Part shown: positions 55,868 to 64,000 of the stretch, one piece after another | Layout: the number at the start of each line of letters is the position of its first letter | How positions within the stretch are numbered: the stretch's first letter is position 1 | DNA from: Phocaeicola fibrisolvens | Lineage (GTDB): Bacteria > Bacteroidota > Bacteroidia > Bacteroidales > Bacteroidaceae | Direction: 5' to 3' | Length of the DNA: 64,000 bases | Assembly (NCBI RefSeq): GCF_025567125.1 | Contig: NZ_JAOQJI010000019.1 | Coordinates: 4,672-68,671 of the forward strand | Notes under the pieces: model-generated | Told to the model about the DNA's origin: nothing | Database searches by the model: none | What the model saw: the letters and a program-made list of their open reading frames with translations, nothing else | Program-made: the position numbers and the translations under genes

Positions 55868-57259
55868 ATGGAACAAGTTTTTAGCTATATCATCGGGCTC
55901 GGGGCAGCCGTGATGATGCCTATTCTGTTTACCATTCTAGGAGTATGTATCGGAATTAAATTCGGCAAGGCGCTGAAAAGCGGCCTGTTAGTCGGAGTAG
56001 GATTTGTAGGGCTCTCTGTGGTGACAGCCCTTTTGACCAGCAGCCTGGGGGAACCGTTGAAAAAGGTGACGGAAATTTATGGGCTGAGCCTGGGTATTTT
56101 TGATATGGGATGGCCTGCAGCCGCTTCTGTGGCCTACAACACTTCGGTGGGAGCCTTCATTATCCCGGTATGTTTGGGAGTAAACATTATCATGCTGTTA
56201 ACCAAAACCACCAAAACTGTCAACATCGACTTGTGGAACTACTGGCATTTCGCTTTCATTGGGGCGGTAGTTTATTTTGCAACGGAAAATATCTGGTGGG
56301 GATTCTTCTCTGCCATCATCTGCTACATCATCACATTGATTATGGCCGACCTGACCTGCAAACAGTTCCAGTCTTATTACGAAAAAATGGACGGAATCTC
56401 TATCCCGCAGCCGTTCTGCCAGGGATTCGTACCGTTCGCTCTTGTTATCAATAAGGTACTCGACAAAATTCCGGGATTCGACAAGCTGAACATCGACGCT
56501 GAAGGCATGAAAAGAAAATTCGGTATCATGGGAGAACCTCTTTTCCTGGGAGTAGTTGTAGGCTGCGTCATCGGTGCTTTGGCCTGCAAGAACACAGACG
56601 AGCTGATTGACGGCATTCCGGCCATCCTGGGACTGGGTATCAAGATGGGAGCCGTCATGGAACTTATCCCGCGTATCACCTCCTTGTTCATCGAAGGTCT
56701 GCGCCCGATTTCCGACGCCACCCGCGAGCTGATTGCCCGCAAATTCAAGAACAGTGCAAGCCTGAACATCGGTATGAGTCCGGCACTGGTAATCGGTCAT
56801 CCAACCACCTTGGTGGTTTCTCTGTTGCTGATTCCGGTGGCCCTGTTCCTGTCAGTCGTACTGCCCGGCAACCAATTCCTGCCGCTGGCTTCACTGGCTG
56901 GTATGTTCTACCTGTTCCCGGCCGTACTGCCTATCACCAAAGGTAACGTATTGAAGACCTTCCTGATCGGTCTGGTAGCTTTGATTGTCGGACTGTATTT
57001 CGTCACCGATCTGGCTCCGTTCTTTACACAAGCCGCTCAAGACGTATTTATCCGTACCAACGATACAGCCGTACAGATTCCGGAAGGATTCCAGGGAGGT
57101 GCCCTCGACTTTGCTTCCAGCATCTTCTCCTGGCTGATTTTCCATGCGGTCTACAACTTCAAGATTGTAGGCTCGGCCATCCTGGTTATCGTGGCTTTGG
57201 CCATGGCCATCTACAACCGCCGCCGCATCATCAAAGAAGCAAAACACATTGAAGAATAA
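55868..57259 (+). CDS. EIIC-type (GatC family) permease without other PTS parts
   Basis: A 463 aa protein with about twelve membrane helices, related to the galactitol-specific IIC component. Typical features are IFDMGWPAAASVAYNTSVGA, the GEP motif in KFGIMGEPLFLGVVVG and the NIGMSPALVIGHPT segment. No EI, HPr, IIA or IIB gene is adjacent, and Bacteroidetes generally lack a sugar PTS, so it probably acts as a secondary transporter. It is 24 bp upstream of the KduI gene and shares its promoter, which suggests that it carries a uronate or keturonate. Confidence 0.82.
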   Translation: MEQVFSYIIGLGAAVMMPILFTILGVCIGIKFGKALKSGLLVGVGFVGLSVVTALLTSSLGEPLKKVTEIYGLSLGIFDMGWPAAASVAYNTSVGAFIIPVCLGVNIIMLLTKTTKTVNIDLWNYWHFAFIGAVVYFATENIWWGFFSAIICYIITLIMADLTCKQFQSYYEKMDGISIPQPFCQGFVPFALVINKVLDKIPGFDKLNIDAEGMKRKFGIMGEPLFLGVVVGCVIGALACKNTDELIDGIPAILGLGIKMGAVMELIPRITSLFIEGLRPISDATRELIARKFKNSASLNIGMSPALVIGHPTTLVVSLLLIPVALFLSVVLPGNQFLPLASLAGMFYLFPAVLPITKGNVLKTFLIGLVALIVGLYFVTDLAPFFTQAAQDVFIRTNDTAVQIPEGFQGGALDFASSIFSWLIFHAVYNFKIVGSAILVIVALAMAIYNRRRIIKEAKHIEE

Positions 57260-57283
57260 GAACCAAATAACAAATAAACGCTT

Positions 57284-58204
57284 ATGAAAAAATTAGCTAT
57301 GGCTATGATGCTGGGTGTGGCAGCTCTCTCTGCAAATGCCCAGATTAACTACCGGATGCAGACTGCCTGCAATCCGCAAGATGTAAAGACATACGACACA
57401 CAAAGACTGCGCAGCAGCTTCATGATGGAGAAAGTGCTGGTAGCCGATGAAATCAACGTAACTTATTCCATGTACGACCGCTTTATCTTCGGTGGTGCCA
57501 TGCCGGTCAACAAGGAATTGTCTTTGGATACTATCGACCCGTTGAAAGCTCCCTACTTCCTGTTCAACCGGGAACTGGGTGTCATCAACATTGGCGGTGA
57601 CGGTATCGTGACAGTAGACGGAAAAGAATATGAACTGAAATTCAAGGAAGCCCTCTATGTAGGACGCGGCAAGCAGAAAGTGACTTTCAAGAGCAAGGAT
57701 GCCAGCAAACCGGCCAAGTTCTACATCAACTCTGCCATCGCCCACAAAGAATACAAAACACAGTGGGTTACCATCGACGGACGCAAAGGTTCTCTGAAAG
57801 CAAACTCTTTTGCAGCCGGTAAGATGGAAGAAAGCAACGACCGTGTCATCAACCAGCTGATTGTAAAAAATGTACTTCAGGAAGGTCCTTGCCAGTTGCA
57901 GATGGGTCTGACGGAACTGAAACCGGGTAGTGTATGGAACACCATGCCGGCCCACACACACAGCCGCCGTATTGAAGCTTACTTCTACTTCAACGTACCG
58001 GAAGGCAACATGATCTGCCACCTGATGGGAGAGCCGCAGGAAGAACGCCTGGTATGGCTGGCCAACGAACAGGCCATCATGTCACCGGAATGGTCTATCC
58101 ACGCAGCTGCCGGAACCAGCAACTACATGTTCATCTGGGGTATGGCCGGTGAAAACCTTGACTATGGCGACATGGACAAAATCAAATACACAGAAATGAG
58201 ATAA
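57284..58204 (+). CDS. kduI: 5-keto-4-deoxyuronate isomerase with a signal peptide
   Basis: KduI isomerises 5-keto-4-deoxyuronate, from pectin or glycosaminoglycan lyase products, to 2,5-diketo-3-deoxygluconate. The zinc ligands are visible as His224, His226, Glu231 (AHTHSRRIEAYF) and His273 (SIHAAAGT). The family is usually about 280 aa and cytosolic. This protein has 306 aa, and residues 1-20 (MKKLAMAMMLGVAALSANAQ) form a textbook signal peptide just before the usual N-terminus. It may work in the periplasm with the permease encoded upstream importing the product. Confidence 0.9.
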   Translation: MKKLAMAMMLGVAALSANAQINYRMQTACNPQDVKTYDTQRLRSSFMMEKVLVADEINVTYSMYDRFIFGGAMPVNKELSLDTIDPLKAPYFLFNRELGVINIGGDGIVTVDGKEYELKFKEALYVGRGKQKVTFKSKDASKPAKFYINSAIAHKEYKTQWVTIDGRKGSLKANSFAAGKMEESNDRVINQLIVKNVLQEGPCQLQMGLTELKPGSVWNTMPAHTHSRRIEAYFYFNVPEGNMICHLMGEPQEERLVWLANEQAIMSPEWSIHAAAGTSNYMFIWGMAGENLDYGDMDKIKYTEMR

Positions 58205-58324
58205 CACACACTTCCACAAACAGGAAGTTTTCATACACAAATTCCACAGACTTGCACAGACTTCCCGAACTGGAAATCCGCAAAGTATGTGGAATTTGTC
58301 ATTTCATTTTACCTATATGGTCAC
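58205..58324. other. Short region after kduI with weak hairpins
   Basis: Contains ACTTCC/GGAAGT (58210-58228) followed by TTT, a weak terminator candidate. An 11-bp inverted pair CAAATTCCACA / TGTGGAATTTG flanks about 40 bp. The IS element begins right after it. Confidence 0.4.
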
Positions 58325-59606
58325 TACTGTCCCGTAAAAGTGGATAAATAGTTCTTTGAAATTATTGAAATATAGTCAATTACACGGTCTTTTGAAATGA
58401 AACGGACTTGATTTTGCAACTTTGCAGTTTAATACAAATGGCTGCTATGTTCCAAGACAAATACGTATTCTCTCAATTAACCGCTTTTCTGAACAGGACT
58501 CAGTTCAACAACTATGTTCGCAAGTATGATGGCAACAGATATGTGAAACATTTCACTTGCTGGAATCAGATGCTCGCGATGATGTTTGGACAACTGAGTA
58601 ACCGTGAGAGCCTGCGAGACTTAATCGTTGCTTTCGAGGCGCATAGGGCCAAGCAATATCATCTTGGTTTAGGTCGTGAACCGATAGCCAAGACAACTCT
58701 TGCGACAGCCAACCATATATGATGAAGGAAGCCTGCGAGAAGCGGACGACCAACATCCTTGACATTTCTAGAAAGAAATATGCGTTTGATTCAACAACGA
58801 TTCCGTTGTGTCTTGCAACATTCCCATGGGCAAAGTTCCGAAGCAAGAAAGGAGGAGTGAAAGCTCATGTCTTATACGACATTGAAGCACAAGTTCCTGC
58901 CTTCTATACTGTAACCACTGCCTCAAAGCATGATTCTACAGCGATGTCTTCAATCCATTATGAACCAAATGCTTATTATATATTCGACAGGGCTTATGAC
59001 TCCTTTAAAGAGCTCTATAGGATACATCTTACAGACTCTTTCTTTGTTGTCAGGGCCAAGACGAACTTAAAATATAAGACAGTCAAATGGAAGCGGAGAA
59101 TGCCAAAGAACATAACGACAGATGCGGAAGTGAAACTGACCGGTTATCTCTCCGGGAAGAAATATCCGGAGTCATTCAGACTCGTCCGATATTACGATGA
59201 AGAAGATGACCGTGAGCTCACTTTTCTGACGAATGCGAAACAACTTTCTGCATTGGATGTCGCCAATCTTTACAAGAAAAGATGGTTGATCGAGCTGTTC
59301 TTCAAATGGCTCAAGCAGCACCTCAAGATAAAGAAATTCTGGGGCACAACAGAGAACGCCGTCCGCATACAAATCAGTGTCGCTATTATCACATACTGTC
59401 TTGTGGCTATTGTCCAACATGATATGAAGTTGAAACGCTCTACCTATGAAGTTTTGCAAATTCTCAGCATATCATTGACAGACAAAACCCTCTTGCGTGA
59501 CCTGTTCGACAAGACTAATTTCAATGATGTCAAAGATCTATATAATCCCATTATTCCGGGGCTATTTGATTAATTGTTTAACTCGTCCCATTTTAACGGG
59601 ACACTA
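58325..59606 (+). mobile_element. IS4-family insertion sequence
   Basis: Imperfect terminal inverted repeats: left TACTGTCCCGTAAAAGTGG and right (reverse complement) TAGTGTCCCGTTAAAATGG. About 1.28 kb holding one interrupted transposase. I could not identify a target-site duplication with confidence. Confidence 0.8.
58441..59573 (+). pseudogene. IS4-family transposase, disrupted by an internal deletion
   Basis: Two pieces in different frames. The first (to about 58722) has MFQDKYVFSQLTAFLNRTQF and ends TLATANHI. The second (58719-59573) starts MMKEACEKRTTNIL and carries the DDE region with FDSTTIPLCL, YIFDRAYDSF and the YKKRWLIELFFKWLKQHLKI signature. From the usual family sequence, roughly a dozen residues (of the NRDYRIFEEF type) are missing between them, a deletion of non-triplet length. 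The element cannot make a full transposase unless supplied in trans. Confidence 0.85.
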
Positions 59607-59701
59607 ATGTTCTAGATTTAAGAAATAAAGGAAATAGTACAACTTGAAACATCTTAGTTCTGTTACTTCGCAACTGACCGACTATTCCTTCAATCATTAT
59701 A

Positions 59702-60916
59702 CTAAATGGCATCTATTATCATTTTATTTGCATCATCAATAAGTACATTGTCCAAAGATGCCAGATAAATACGCGTGGTACTCTCGGAAGTGTGTCCCAT
59801 AGATTCACTGATGATTGATAAAGGGATGTTCAGGTTCCGAGCAATACTAGCCCATCCATGACGAGCGCAATAAGTTGTCAATTTAATAGGGCAACCGACC
59901 AGTTGGCCTATTATTTTCAAGTGTGCATTAATTCGATGTAACCCATTCTGATATTGTCGCCTTTCTTCGACGCCAGGCACATTGATTATAGGCAACAGAT
60001 AAGGTGAACCGGCCACATGATATCGGTTGACAATTTCCTGCATCTGCGTTTCCCATTTTATACTAAGCAGCTGATTTGTCTTATGACGGAGATATTTTAA
60101 ACAGCCATTCTGCAAGTTGTTCATTTTCAAATACGACAAGTCTACAAAAGATATCCCTCGAAGATAGAAACTAAGTAAAAAATAGTCACGTGACTCTTCC
60201 AGGATTGGAAACCTTGTCAAGTCCAATTGTTTTATTCTTTGAATAACTTCAGAAGATATTGCACGCTTGACGGTCTTTCGCACTCCAGTATAAACATGTT
60301 TAAAAAGATTTCGGCTTTCAGTCAGTTTCTTTTCAACCGCACGATTGTAGATTGCACGTAAGTTGCGCATATAAAAAGATACGGTATTCAGATTGAGTCC
60401 ACAGTCTTCCAATAAATATGCCTCATACTCCTTTATCAAATCAGCATCCATCTCATCAAAACAAATATCCCCTTTTTCACCTCGAAATCTGAGAAAACTA
60501 TTCTTTGAGGTTGTGTACGTCTCCGCGAGTCGTAGCTTTCCTATTGTTCTTAGATGTCGCGTAGTTTCATTTACAAAAGTGCAGAAACTCACCAAATTGC
60601 TATTTACTGATTTATAAGTATTTATTATATCATCTACAGAATAGGGTTTCCTTGATTGCTCCATGCGATTAATAATATTCTTTAGATGAAGAATATCCTT
60701 CTGTAGAAGTCTCTGAACATTGAAAAGATAACGATGTCGCTCAGTCCCTGATCCATAAAATTTTATATGCCCATTTTCCCACTCATCGGAATAGAGCTTA
60801 TAACATGTACCCACCTCTCGCATTATGCGATTATGAATCAACCGGAAATAAAGAGTCCCCGGTTTCCCAATGACCTTAGAAGGTCTGAAATTTAACTTTA
60901 TCGAAACCATACTCAT
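59702..60916 (-). CDS. Tyrosine-type site-specific recombinase
   Basis: A 404 aa DNA recombinase. It has an N-terminal arm/core-binding region, a SAM-like domain (about 110-200), and a catalytic domain with SFYLRGISFVDLSYLK (the first Arg position), TTYCARHGWASIARNL (H-x-x-R region), MGHTS and the catalytic Tyr in TTRIYLASLD. The type is close to Bacteroides Tsr recombinases, which invert promoters or shuffle surface genes, as well as to mobile-element integrases. No flanking inverted repeats around a promoter were found. The AT-rich composition contrasts with the neighbouring core genes. Confidence 0.88.
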   Translation of the reverse strand: MSMVSIKLNFRPSKVIGKPGTLYFRLIHNRIMREVGTCYKLYSDEWENGHIKFYGSGTERHRYLFNVQRLLQKDILHLKNIINRMEQSRKPYSVDDIINTYKSVNSNLVSFCTFVNETTRHLRTIGKLRLAETYTTSKNSFLRFRGEKGDICFDEMDADLIKEYEAYLLEDCGLNLNTVSFYMRNLRAIYNRAVEKKLTESRNLFKHVYTGVRKTVKRAISSEVIQRIKQLDLTRFPILEESRDYFLLSFYLRGISFVDLSYLKMNNLQNGCLKYLRHKTNQLLSIKWETQMQEIVNRYHVAGSPYLLPIINVPGVEERRQYQNGLHRINAHLKIIGQLVGCPIKLTTYCARHGWASIARNLNIPLSIISESMGHTSESTTRIYLASLDNVLIDDANKMIIDAI

Positions 60917-61455
60917 GATATTAAAAAAATTAATATGACTTTATCTCAAGATATAAAAACAAAGCATTAATTCTTATGTTCATTTTCTTTTTCCATGTGT
61001 GACAAGATATAACGTATGCAAGGATGCATATAAATGGAGTTTTTTTATAAAATTAATCGGAAATCATAAATAAATCCTCAAAATCAACTATTTCGTAGGA
61101 TTTATTAAGACCTTAGAATAATAAGCATTGGCATTCCGGCTTTTTGACGAACTTAAAAAGTCCAAATCCTGCTTTTCAAGCCGTCATTTTCCGGGAGAAT
61201 GGTCTTTCAAACTTCCCCTTTCAGACGGATTCAAAAACGAATAGGCACAAAAAGAGACTTATCCTTGACTTTTCTACGTTTCCCACACAGGAAACATTTG
61301 TTTCCGGGCAAGGAACCGTATGTTTCACGAGGGGGAAACGTACGGCTCCAACCGGAGAAACATAAAAAACATTTCAGCATGAGGTACAATTCTACCCGGC
61401 GTTTTCCTGAGTATGATTTCAGGCCTAATAAAATTGAACCAAATCGGACAAAGCT
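60917..61455. other. Gene-free accessory DNA upstream of the recombinase
   Basis: AT-rich, with no recognisable gene. The part 61278-61345 is dense in GTTTCC/GGAAAC motifs and hairpins (listed separately). Confidence 0.4.
61278..61345. repeat. Cluster of GTTTCC/GGAAAC inverted motifs and a hairpin
   Basis: GTTTCC-CACACA-GGAAAC, then GGAAACA-TT-TGTTTCC, then an 11-bp stem CCGTATGTTTC / GAAACGTACGG (61316-61326 and 61335-61345, one mismatch). Overlapping alternatives suggest that the RNA could switch between folds. Confidence 0.55.
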
Positions 61456-61524
61456 TTAATATTCCACCTTCCCCGGAGATACTCCAAACCGCCGCTTGAA
61501 TGCGCTGAAGAAATGCGAATGGTT
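61456..61524 (-). pseudogene. 3' fragment of an AraC-family regulator gene
   Basis: Minus-strand translation gives NHSHFFSAFKRRFGVSP then GKVEY and a stop, which is the last helix of an AraC-type HTH (FSHFFSAFKRRFG pattern). The upstream part is absent. A decay remnant of a regulatory gene, probably from a mobile element. Confidence 0.7.
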
Positions 61525-61786
61525 TTAACAACAATTCGTATGCCTTGTCGTATAAGTTAATTCTTCTAATCTCATACTCTTCAGTACTTCCTTTTGTTGA
61601 TTTCCTAGCTAGGGTATTGTCTGACTTTTATTTCAAACCATTCATTTTAACTGAGTTCTGGTTATTCCCAAACTTATAGCTTGTTTAAGCAATAGTAAAT
61701 ATTTTCTATCTATATCATTTATACTAAAAATTAAAGATAAGCTATTATATATCCACACCAGTTATCCCTTCCATCAAAGATAAATC

Positions 61787-61895
61787 CCAATCCTAATTTG
61801 CCAGCCGCATTTATTCCTTTTTTTCAGGAGAATTTTCCTTATGGCTTACGCCATGAAAATTCTCCTGAAAAAGAATACGGCGGCAAACGGATTGG
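61787..61895. repeat. Large inverted repeat with perfect 18-bp inner arms
   Basis: Inner arms TTTTTCAGGAGAATTTTC (61820-61837) and its complement (61855-61872) are perfect. The 17-nt loop itself contains ATGGC-TTAC-GCCAT. Outward, CCAATCC, TTTGCC, GCCG and ATTC recur in inverted order with small gaps, giving arms of about 45 bp. Confidence 0.85.
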
Positions 61896-62082
61896 AATTA
61901 AAGGAAAGATTACAGGGATTAACTGCGACCGACGTGACGCATAGCCGTAAATCAAAGGCGGCTATCCTTATATTCCATATATGACCCCACAAATACTGTG
62001 AAAATCCACCTTCCTCAATAACAAAACATAGAGTGCTTGTCAAATCCCGAGATAAGACAGGAATTTTAGTTCCCTCCGATCT

Positions 62083-62111
62083 GCATAGTCCGGTGGCTTC
62101 GCTATGCTTTT
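62083..62111 (+). terminator. Terminator-like hairpin
   Basis: The 6-bp stem GCATAG / CTATGC with a 13-nt loop is followed by TTTT. No clear gene precedes it on this strand, so it may end a small RNA. Confidence 0.4.
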
Positions 62112-62178
62112 ACCCCTACTCTTCCTACCACTTTTCATCCTTTTTCCTGCTGTTTCTACATTCTTTCCTATCTTCGCT

Positions 62179-62208
62179 ATGACATTTGATGACGTCTAAT
62201 GACATATA
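62179..62208 (+). repeat. Three tandem 10-bp units starting ATGAC
   Basis: ATGACATTTG, ATGACGTCTA and ATGACATATA lie head to tail, 94 bp before the DUF4099 remnant's -7 box end. The 10-bp period places every unit on the same DNA face. Confidence 0.6.
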
Positions 62209-62301
62209 ATTCCATTTGTTTGTAAATCAGATACTTAATCAATTTATCATCTTACATTTGGACTGTGAAACAAATCAAGTAGTCACTCAAAACAAAAGAT
62301 T

Positions 62302-62734
62302 ATGGTACAAGAAAACAGTCCTGATAAGGAAAAAAGGCAAGGCCGGACAAAGAAACCGGAAAAGCCTTATGTGGAACAAATTGACGAACTTTTGTTGGTA
62401 CATAACAAGAATGACCCAAAGGAAGGTTTAGGAGCGGTCAGCAAGGCAGACGAGAAAGGCAATTATCAGACGCATGAACAAGACCAGTCATCATATCTAC
62501 AGGGCTGAACAAATCGACTGGGAGAAACTGGAATCGGTAGGTATCAGCAGATTGCAAATTGAAAAGGACGGAAACATGGACCTGCTCCTTCAGGGAGAGG
62601 AGACCAATGTCATGTCCATTAAAATCAAGACTCCTGTATTTTCACTGACCATGGACGCCACACTCAGTCTGATTGAAGACGAGAATGGGAACCCGGTCAT
62701 CAGTATAAATGGTAACAACCCTTCAGGTGAATAA
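62302..62734 (+). pseudogene. DUF4099-type mobile-element protein, deleted and frameshifted
   Basis: The first piece (62302-62508) has EQIDELLLVHNKNDPKEGLG AVS, the N-terminus of DUF3945/DUF4099 proteins carried by Bacteroides conjugative elements. The second piece (62474-62734, another frame) has YRAEQIDWEKLESVGISRL and continues as a DUF4099 domain. The two overlap and lack the segment normally between them, so a deletion joined them out of frame. The gene is broken. Confidence 0.75.
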
Positions 62735-62799
62735 ATAAGAAACCATAATGTATCATCTCTCTTTCCATGCCGAAAGACTACGGAACCCAAAAGCTGTAA

Positions 62800-63339
62800 A
62801 CGCAGACTGTCTGCATACGCTCCCATCTGATTGTTCCGCCAATCTCTGGCAGAAGTCAATCTTTCATTGAAATCCTGTATTTCATTTGTGATGTATGGAA
62901 CTTGTACCGTCTCTTTCTTTCCAAATAACCCGGCAATTCCTTTCTTTTTCTGCGTTATTGTCTTCATCCGAACCGACTGTGTGGCTATTACAGGTAGTTC
63001 ATTAGCAAGAATACTGTCGGACTCCACCCAGGATTGGACTGCTTTCATTATCCTGAACAGGTGTGTCTCTTTCGTCTCAAGCAGCACCCGTAAAGAGTCT
63101 ATCTGAACAGGACGTAAGAAATTTCCACACCCGGATTTTATTTCAAGCAGAATACTGTCTGTTTTAAGACGCTGATAATGGTATCTGTTATAATCTGATT
63201 CATCCCATGCAATAACTGATTCGCCTAAAGTTGCCAACCTGGTAATATACAAATGAGCTCTATGAATATTTTCACGGGCATAATTCGTTTCATTTATAAC
63301 GCCCTCAAACCTTCGAAAGCGGAAACGCTCGTTGACCAT
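62800..63339 (-). pseudogene. Fragment of a conjugative-element sensor kinase (RteA-like periplasmic domain)
   Basis: Minus-strand translation gives VNERFRFRRFEGVINETNY and a long helical periplasmic domain (IHRAHLYITRLATLGESVI, and later GIAGLFGKKETVQVP). I recognise this as the kind of sensor domain used by Bacteroides conjugative transposon kinases. Homology seems to stop near 62800, so no kinase domain is present. The upstream membrane helix is cut by the end of the tatC fragment. The RteA likeness is from memory and not certain. Confidence 0.55.
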
Positions 63340-63359
63340 AACAACAGTCAGAAATAGAA

Positions 63360-63914
63360 CTATAGTTTATCCTTTACAACATAAATACTTATTTCATACA
63401 ACAACCAAATTGGCAATGCAACCAGCATAAGTGTGAATATATCTGATGTGGGTGTTATAATGGCAGCAATAATAAGAATAGCCACTATTGCATGTTTGCG
63501 GAAACGGCGCATAATAGTAGAATCCAACCAGCCCAAACGACCCAAAAGCCAACATAGTACCGGTAGTTCAAACACTATTCCCATCAATAAATTCATCATC
63601 ATAAAAGTACCAATATAAGACTGTATAGAAATCATGTTTTCTACTTCACTACTGACCTGATAAGTTCCCAAGAAGCGCAAGGTCAATGGAAATATGAGAA
63701 AATAACCGAGCAAAACACCTATGAAAAACATTACATATCCGCCGGTTATGATTCCCAATGAATATTTCCGTTCCCGGTCATACAATGCTGGAGAAATGAA
63801 CCGGAAAAGTTGATAGACGACATAAGGAGAGGCCAAGAGAAAACCGGCACAGACTGAGGTTTTCATGTGAATTATGAACTGTTCTGCAAGACCAGTATTT
63901 ATCAACTTTATCAT
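63360..63914 (-). pseudogene. tatC: TatC, N-terminal part missing
   Basis: TatC is the core membrane component of the twin-arginine translocase, normally about 260 aa with six helices. Here translation starts at MIKLINTGLAEQF and runs to YEISIYVVKDKL, about 184 aa covering the second half of the first periplasmic loop to the C-terminus. The first helix and the N-terminal signal-binding part (the conserved FxxHLxELR-like region) are absent upstream. Without these it should not bind twin-arginine signals. It abuts the sensor-kinase fragment. The window ends 86 bp upstream. Confidence 0.8.
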
Positions 63915-64000
63915 TGCTGTCCGGAGAAAATTCGCCAAAACAGCTATTATTAATTAATAATCAGTTAGTTACCAAGCTAATAAAATTTTTCGATTAGAAA
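63915..64000. other. AT-rich edge of the window
   Basis: Upstream of the tatC fragment no homologous TatC sequence continues, so a deletion or insertion junction lies near 63915. Confidence 0.4.

Larger units (their letters stand above)
61525..62301. other. Structured noncoding region of a decayed mobile element
   Basis: No gene is recognisable. It holds a large inverted repeat (61787-61895), a terminator-like hairpin (62083-62111), three 10-bp ATGAC repeats (62179-62208) and a -7 box TACATTTG at 62253-62260 before a DUF4099 remnant. Confidence 0.5.

Noticed and set aside
58408..58440. Earlier ATG for the IS4 transposase
   Set aside because: Known transposases of this type begin MFQDKYVFSQL or shortly before; the upstream residues look like leader.
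61336..61345. AAACGTACGG resembles the ARACGTWCGT site of the Bacteroides invertase Mpi
   Set aside because: Only one copy is present here, no partner in inverse orientation flanks a promoter, and Mpi is a serine recombinase unlike the one in this window.
61846..62043. Possible 65-codon gene on the minus strand
   Set aside because: It lies across the arm of the large inverted repeat, has no family resemblance and no promoter.

Overview
The window is chromosomal DNA from a gut Bacteroidales bacterium, most likely Bacteroides or Phocaeicola. Evidence for this: promoters of the TAnnTTTG (-7) type, a MurF-alanine racemase fusion, GldH and GSCFA proteins, a hybrid two-component sensor-regulator (HTCS) gene, and a tmRNA tag ending in ENYALAA. 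Species cannot be fixed from the sequence alone.

Positions 1-30213 are mostly housekeeping. They hold a lytic transglycosylase, a RelA/SpoT enzyme, a MerR regulator with an M23 peptidase, alaS, the tmRNA gene ssrA, a stand-alone AICAR transformylase, carbonic anhydrase and a PiT phosphate transporter. A truncated PurH with only the IMP cyclohydrolase part follows, then the rod-shape operon mreB-mreC-mreD-mrdA-rodA. On the minus strand is holB-ricT-gldH, then a cardiolipin synthase-like protein. Malate dehydrogenase, a PAP2 phosphatase and a 5'-truncated HTCS gene complete this part.

Positions 30214-33851 are mobile DNA. A complete group II intron (about 2.5 kb, with a reverse transcriptase/maturase/HNH protein) has the HTCS gene as its 3' exon but a CTnDOT-type tyrosine recombinase gene as its 5' exon. 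This is best explained by recombination between two intron copies that deleted the DNA between them.

Positions 34172-58204 return to core genes. They hold aroA, a metal ABC permease, tsaE, rnhB, a DUF3109 protein, a fimbrial-type lipoprotein, and trkA with dxs. Next are GSCFA with murF-alr, a split LysO exporter, and the long minus-strand run topA-aroK-speA-argB-sigma factor-small membrane protein. Last is a pair made of an orphan EIIC-like permease and a KduI isomerase that carries a signal peptide.

Positions 58325-64000 are a decayed mobile-element zone. It has an IS4-family element with a broken transposase and a second tyrosine recombinase. It also has fragments of an AraC regulator, a DUF4099 protein, a conjugative-element sensor kinase and TatC, plus about 1.4 kb of structured noncoding DNA with a large inverted repeat.

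The least explained signals are two intergenic arrays, 31 kb apart, of a CACAGTGTG/CACACTGTG core repeated at an exact 21-bp period. Other points worth attention are the split purine gene, the secreted KduI and the chimeric intron. I found no CRISPR array, rRNA or tRNA gene, and no obvious defence system.
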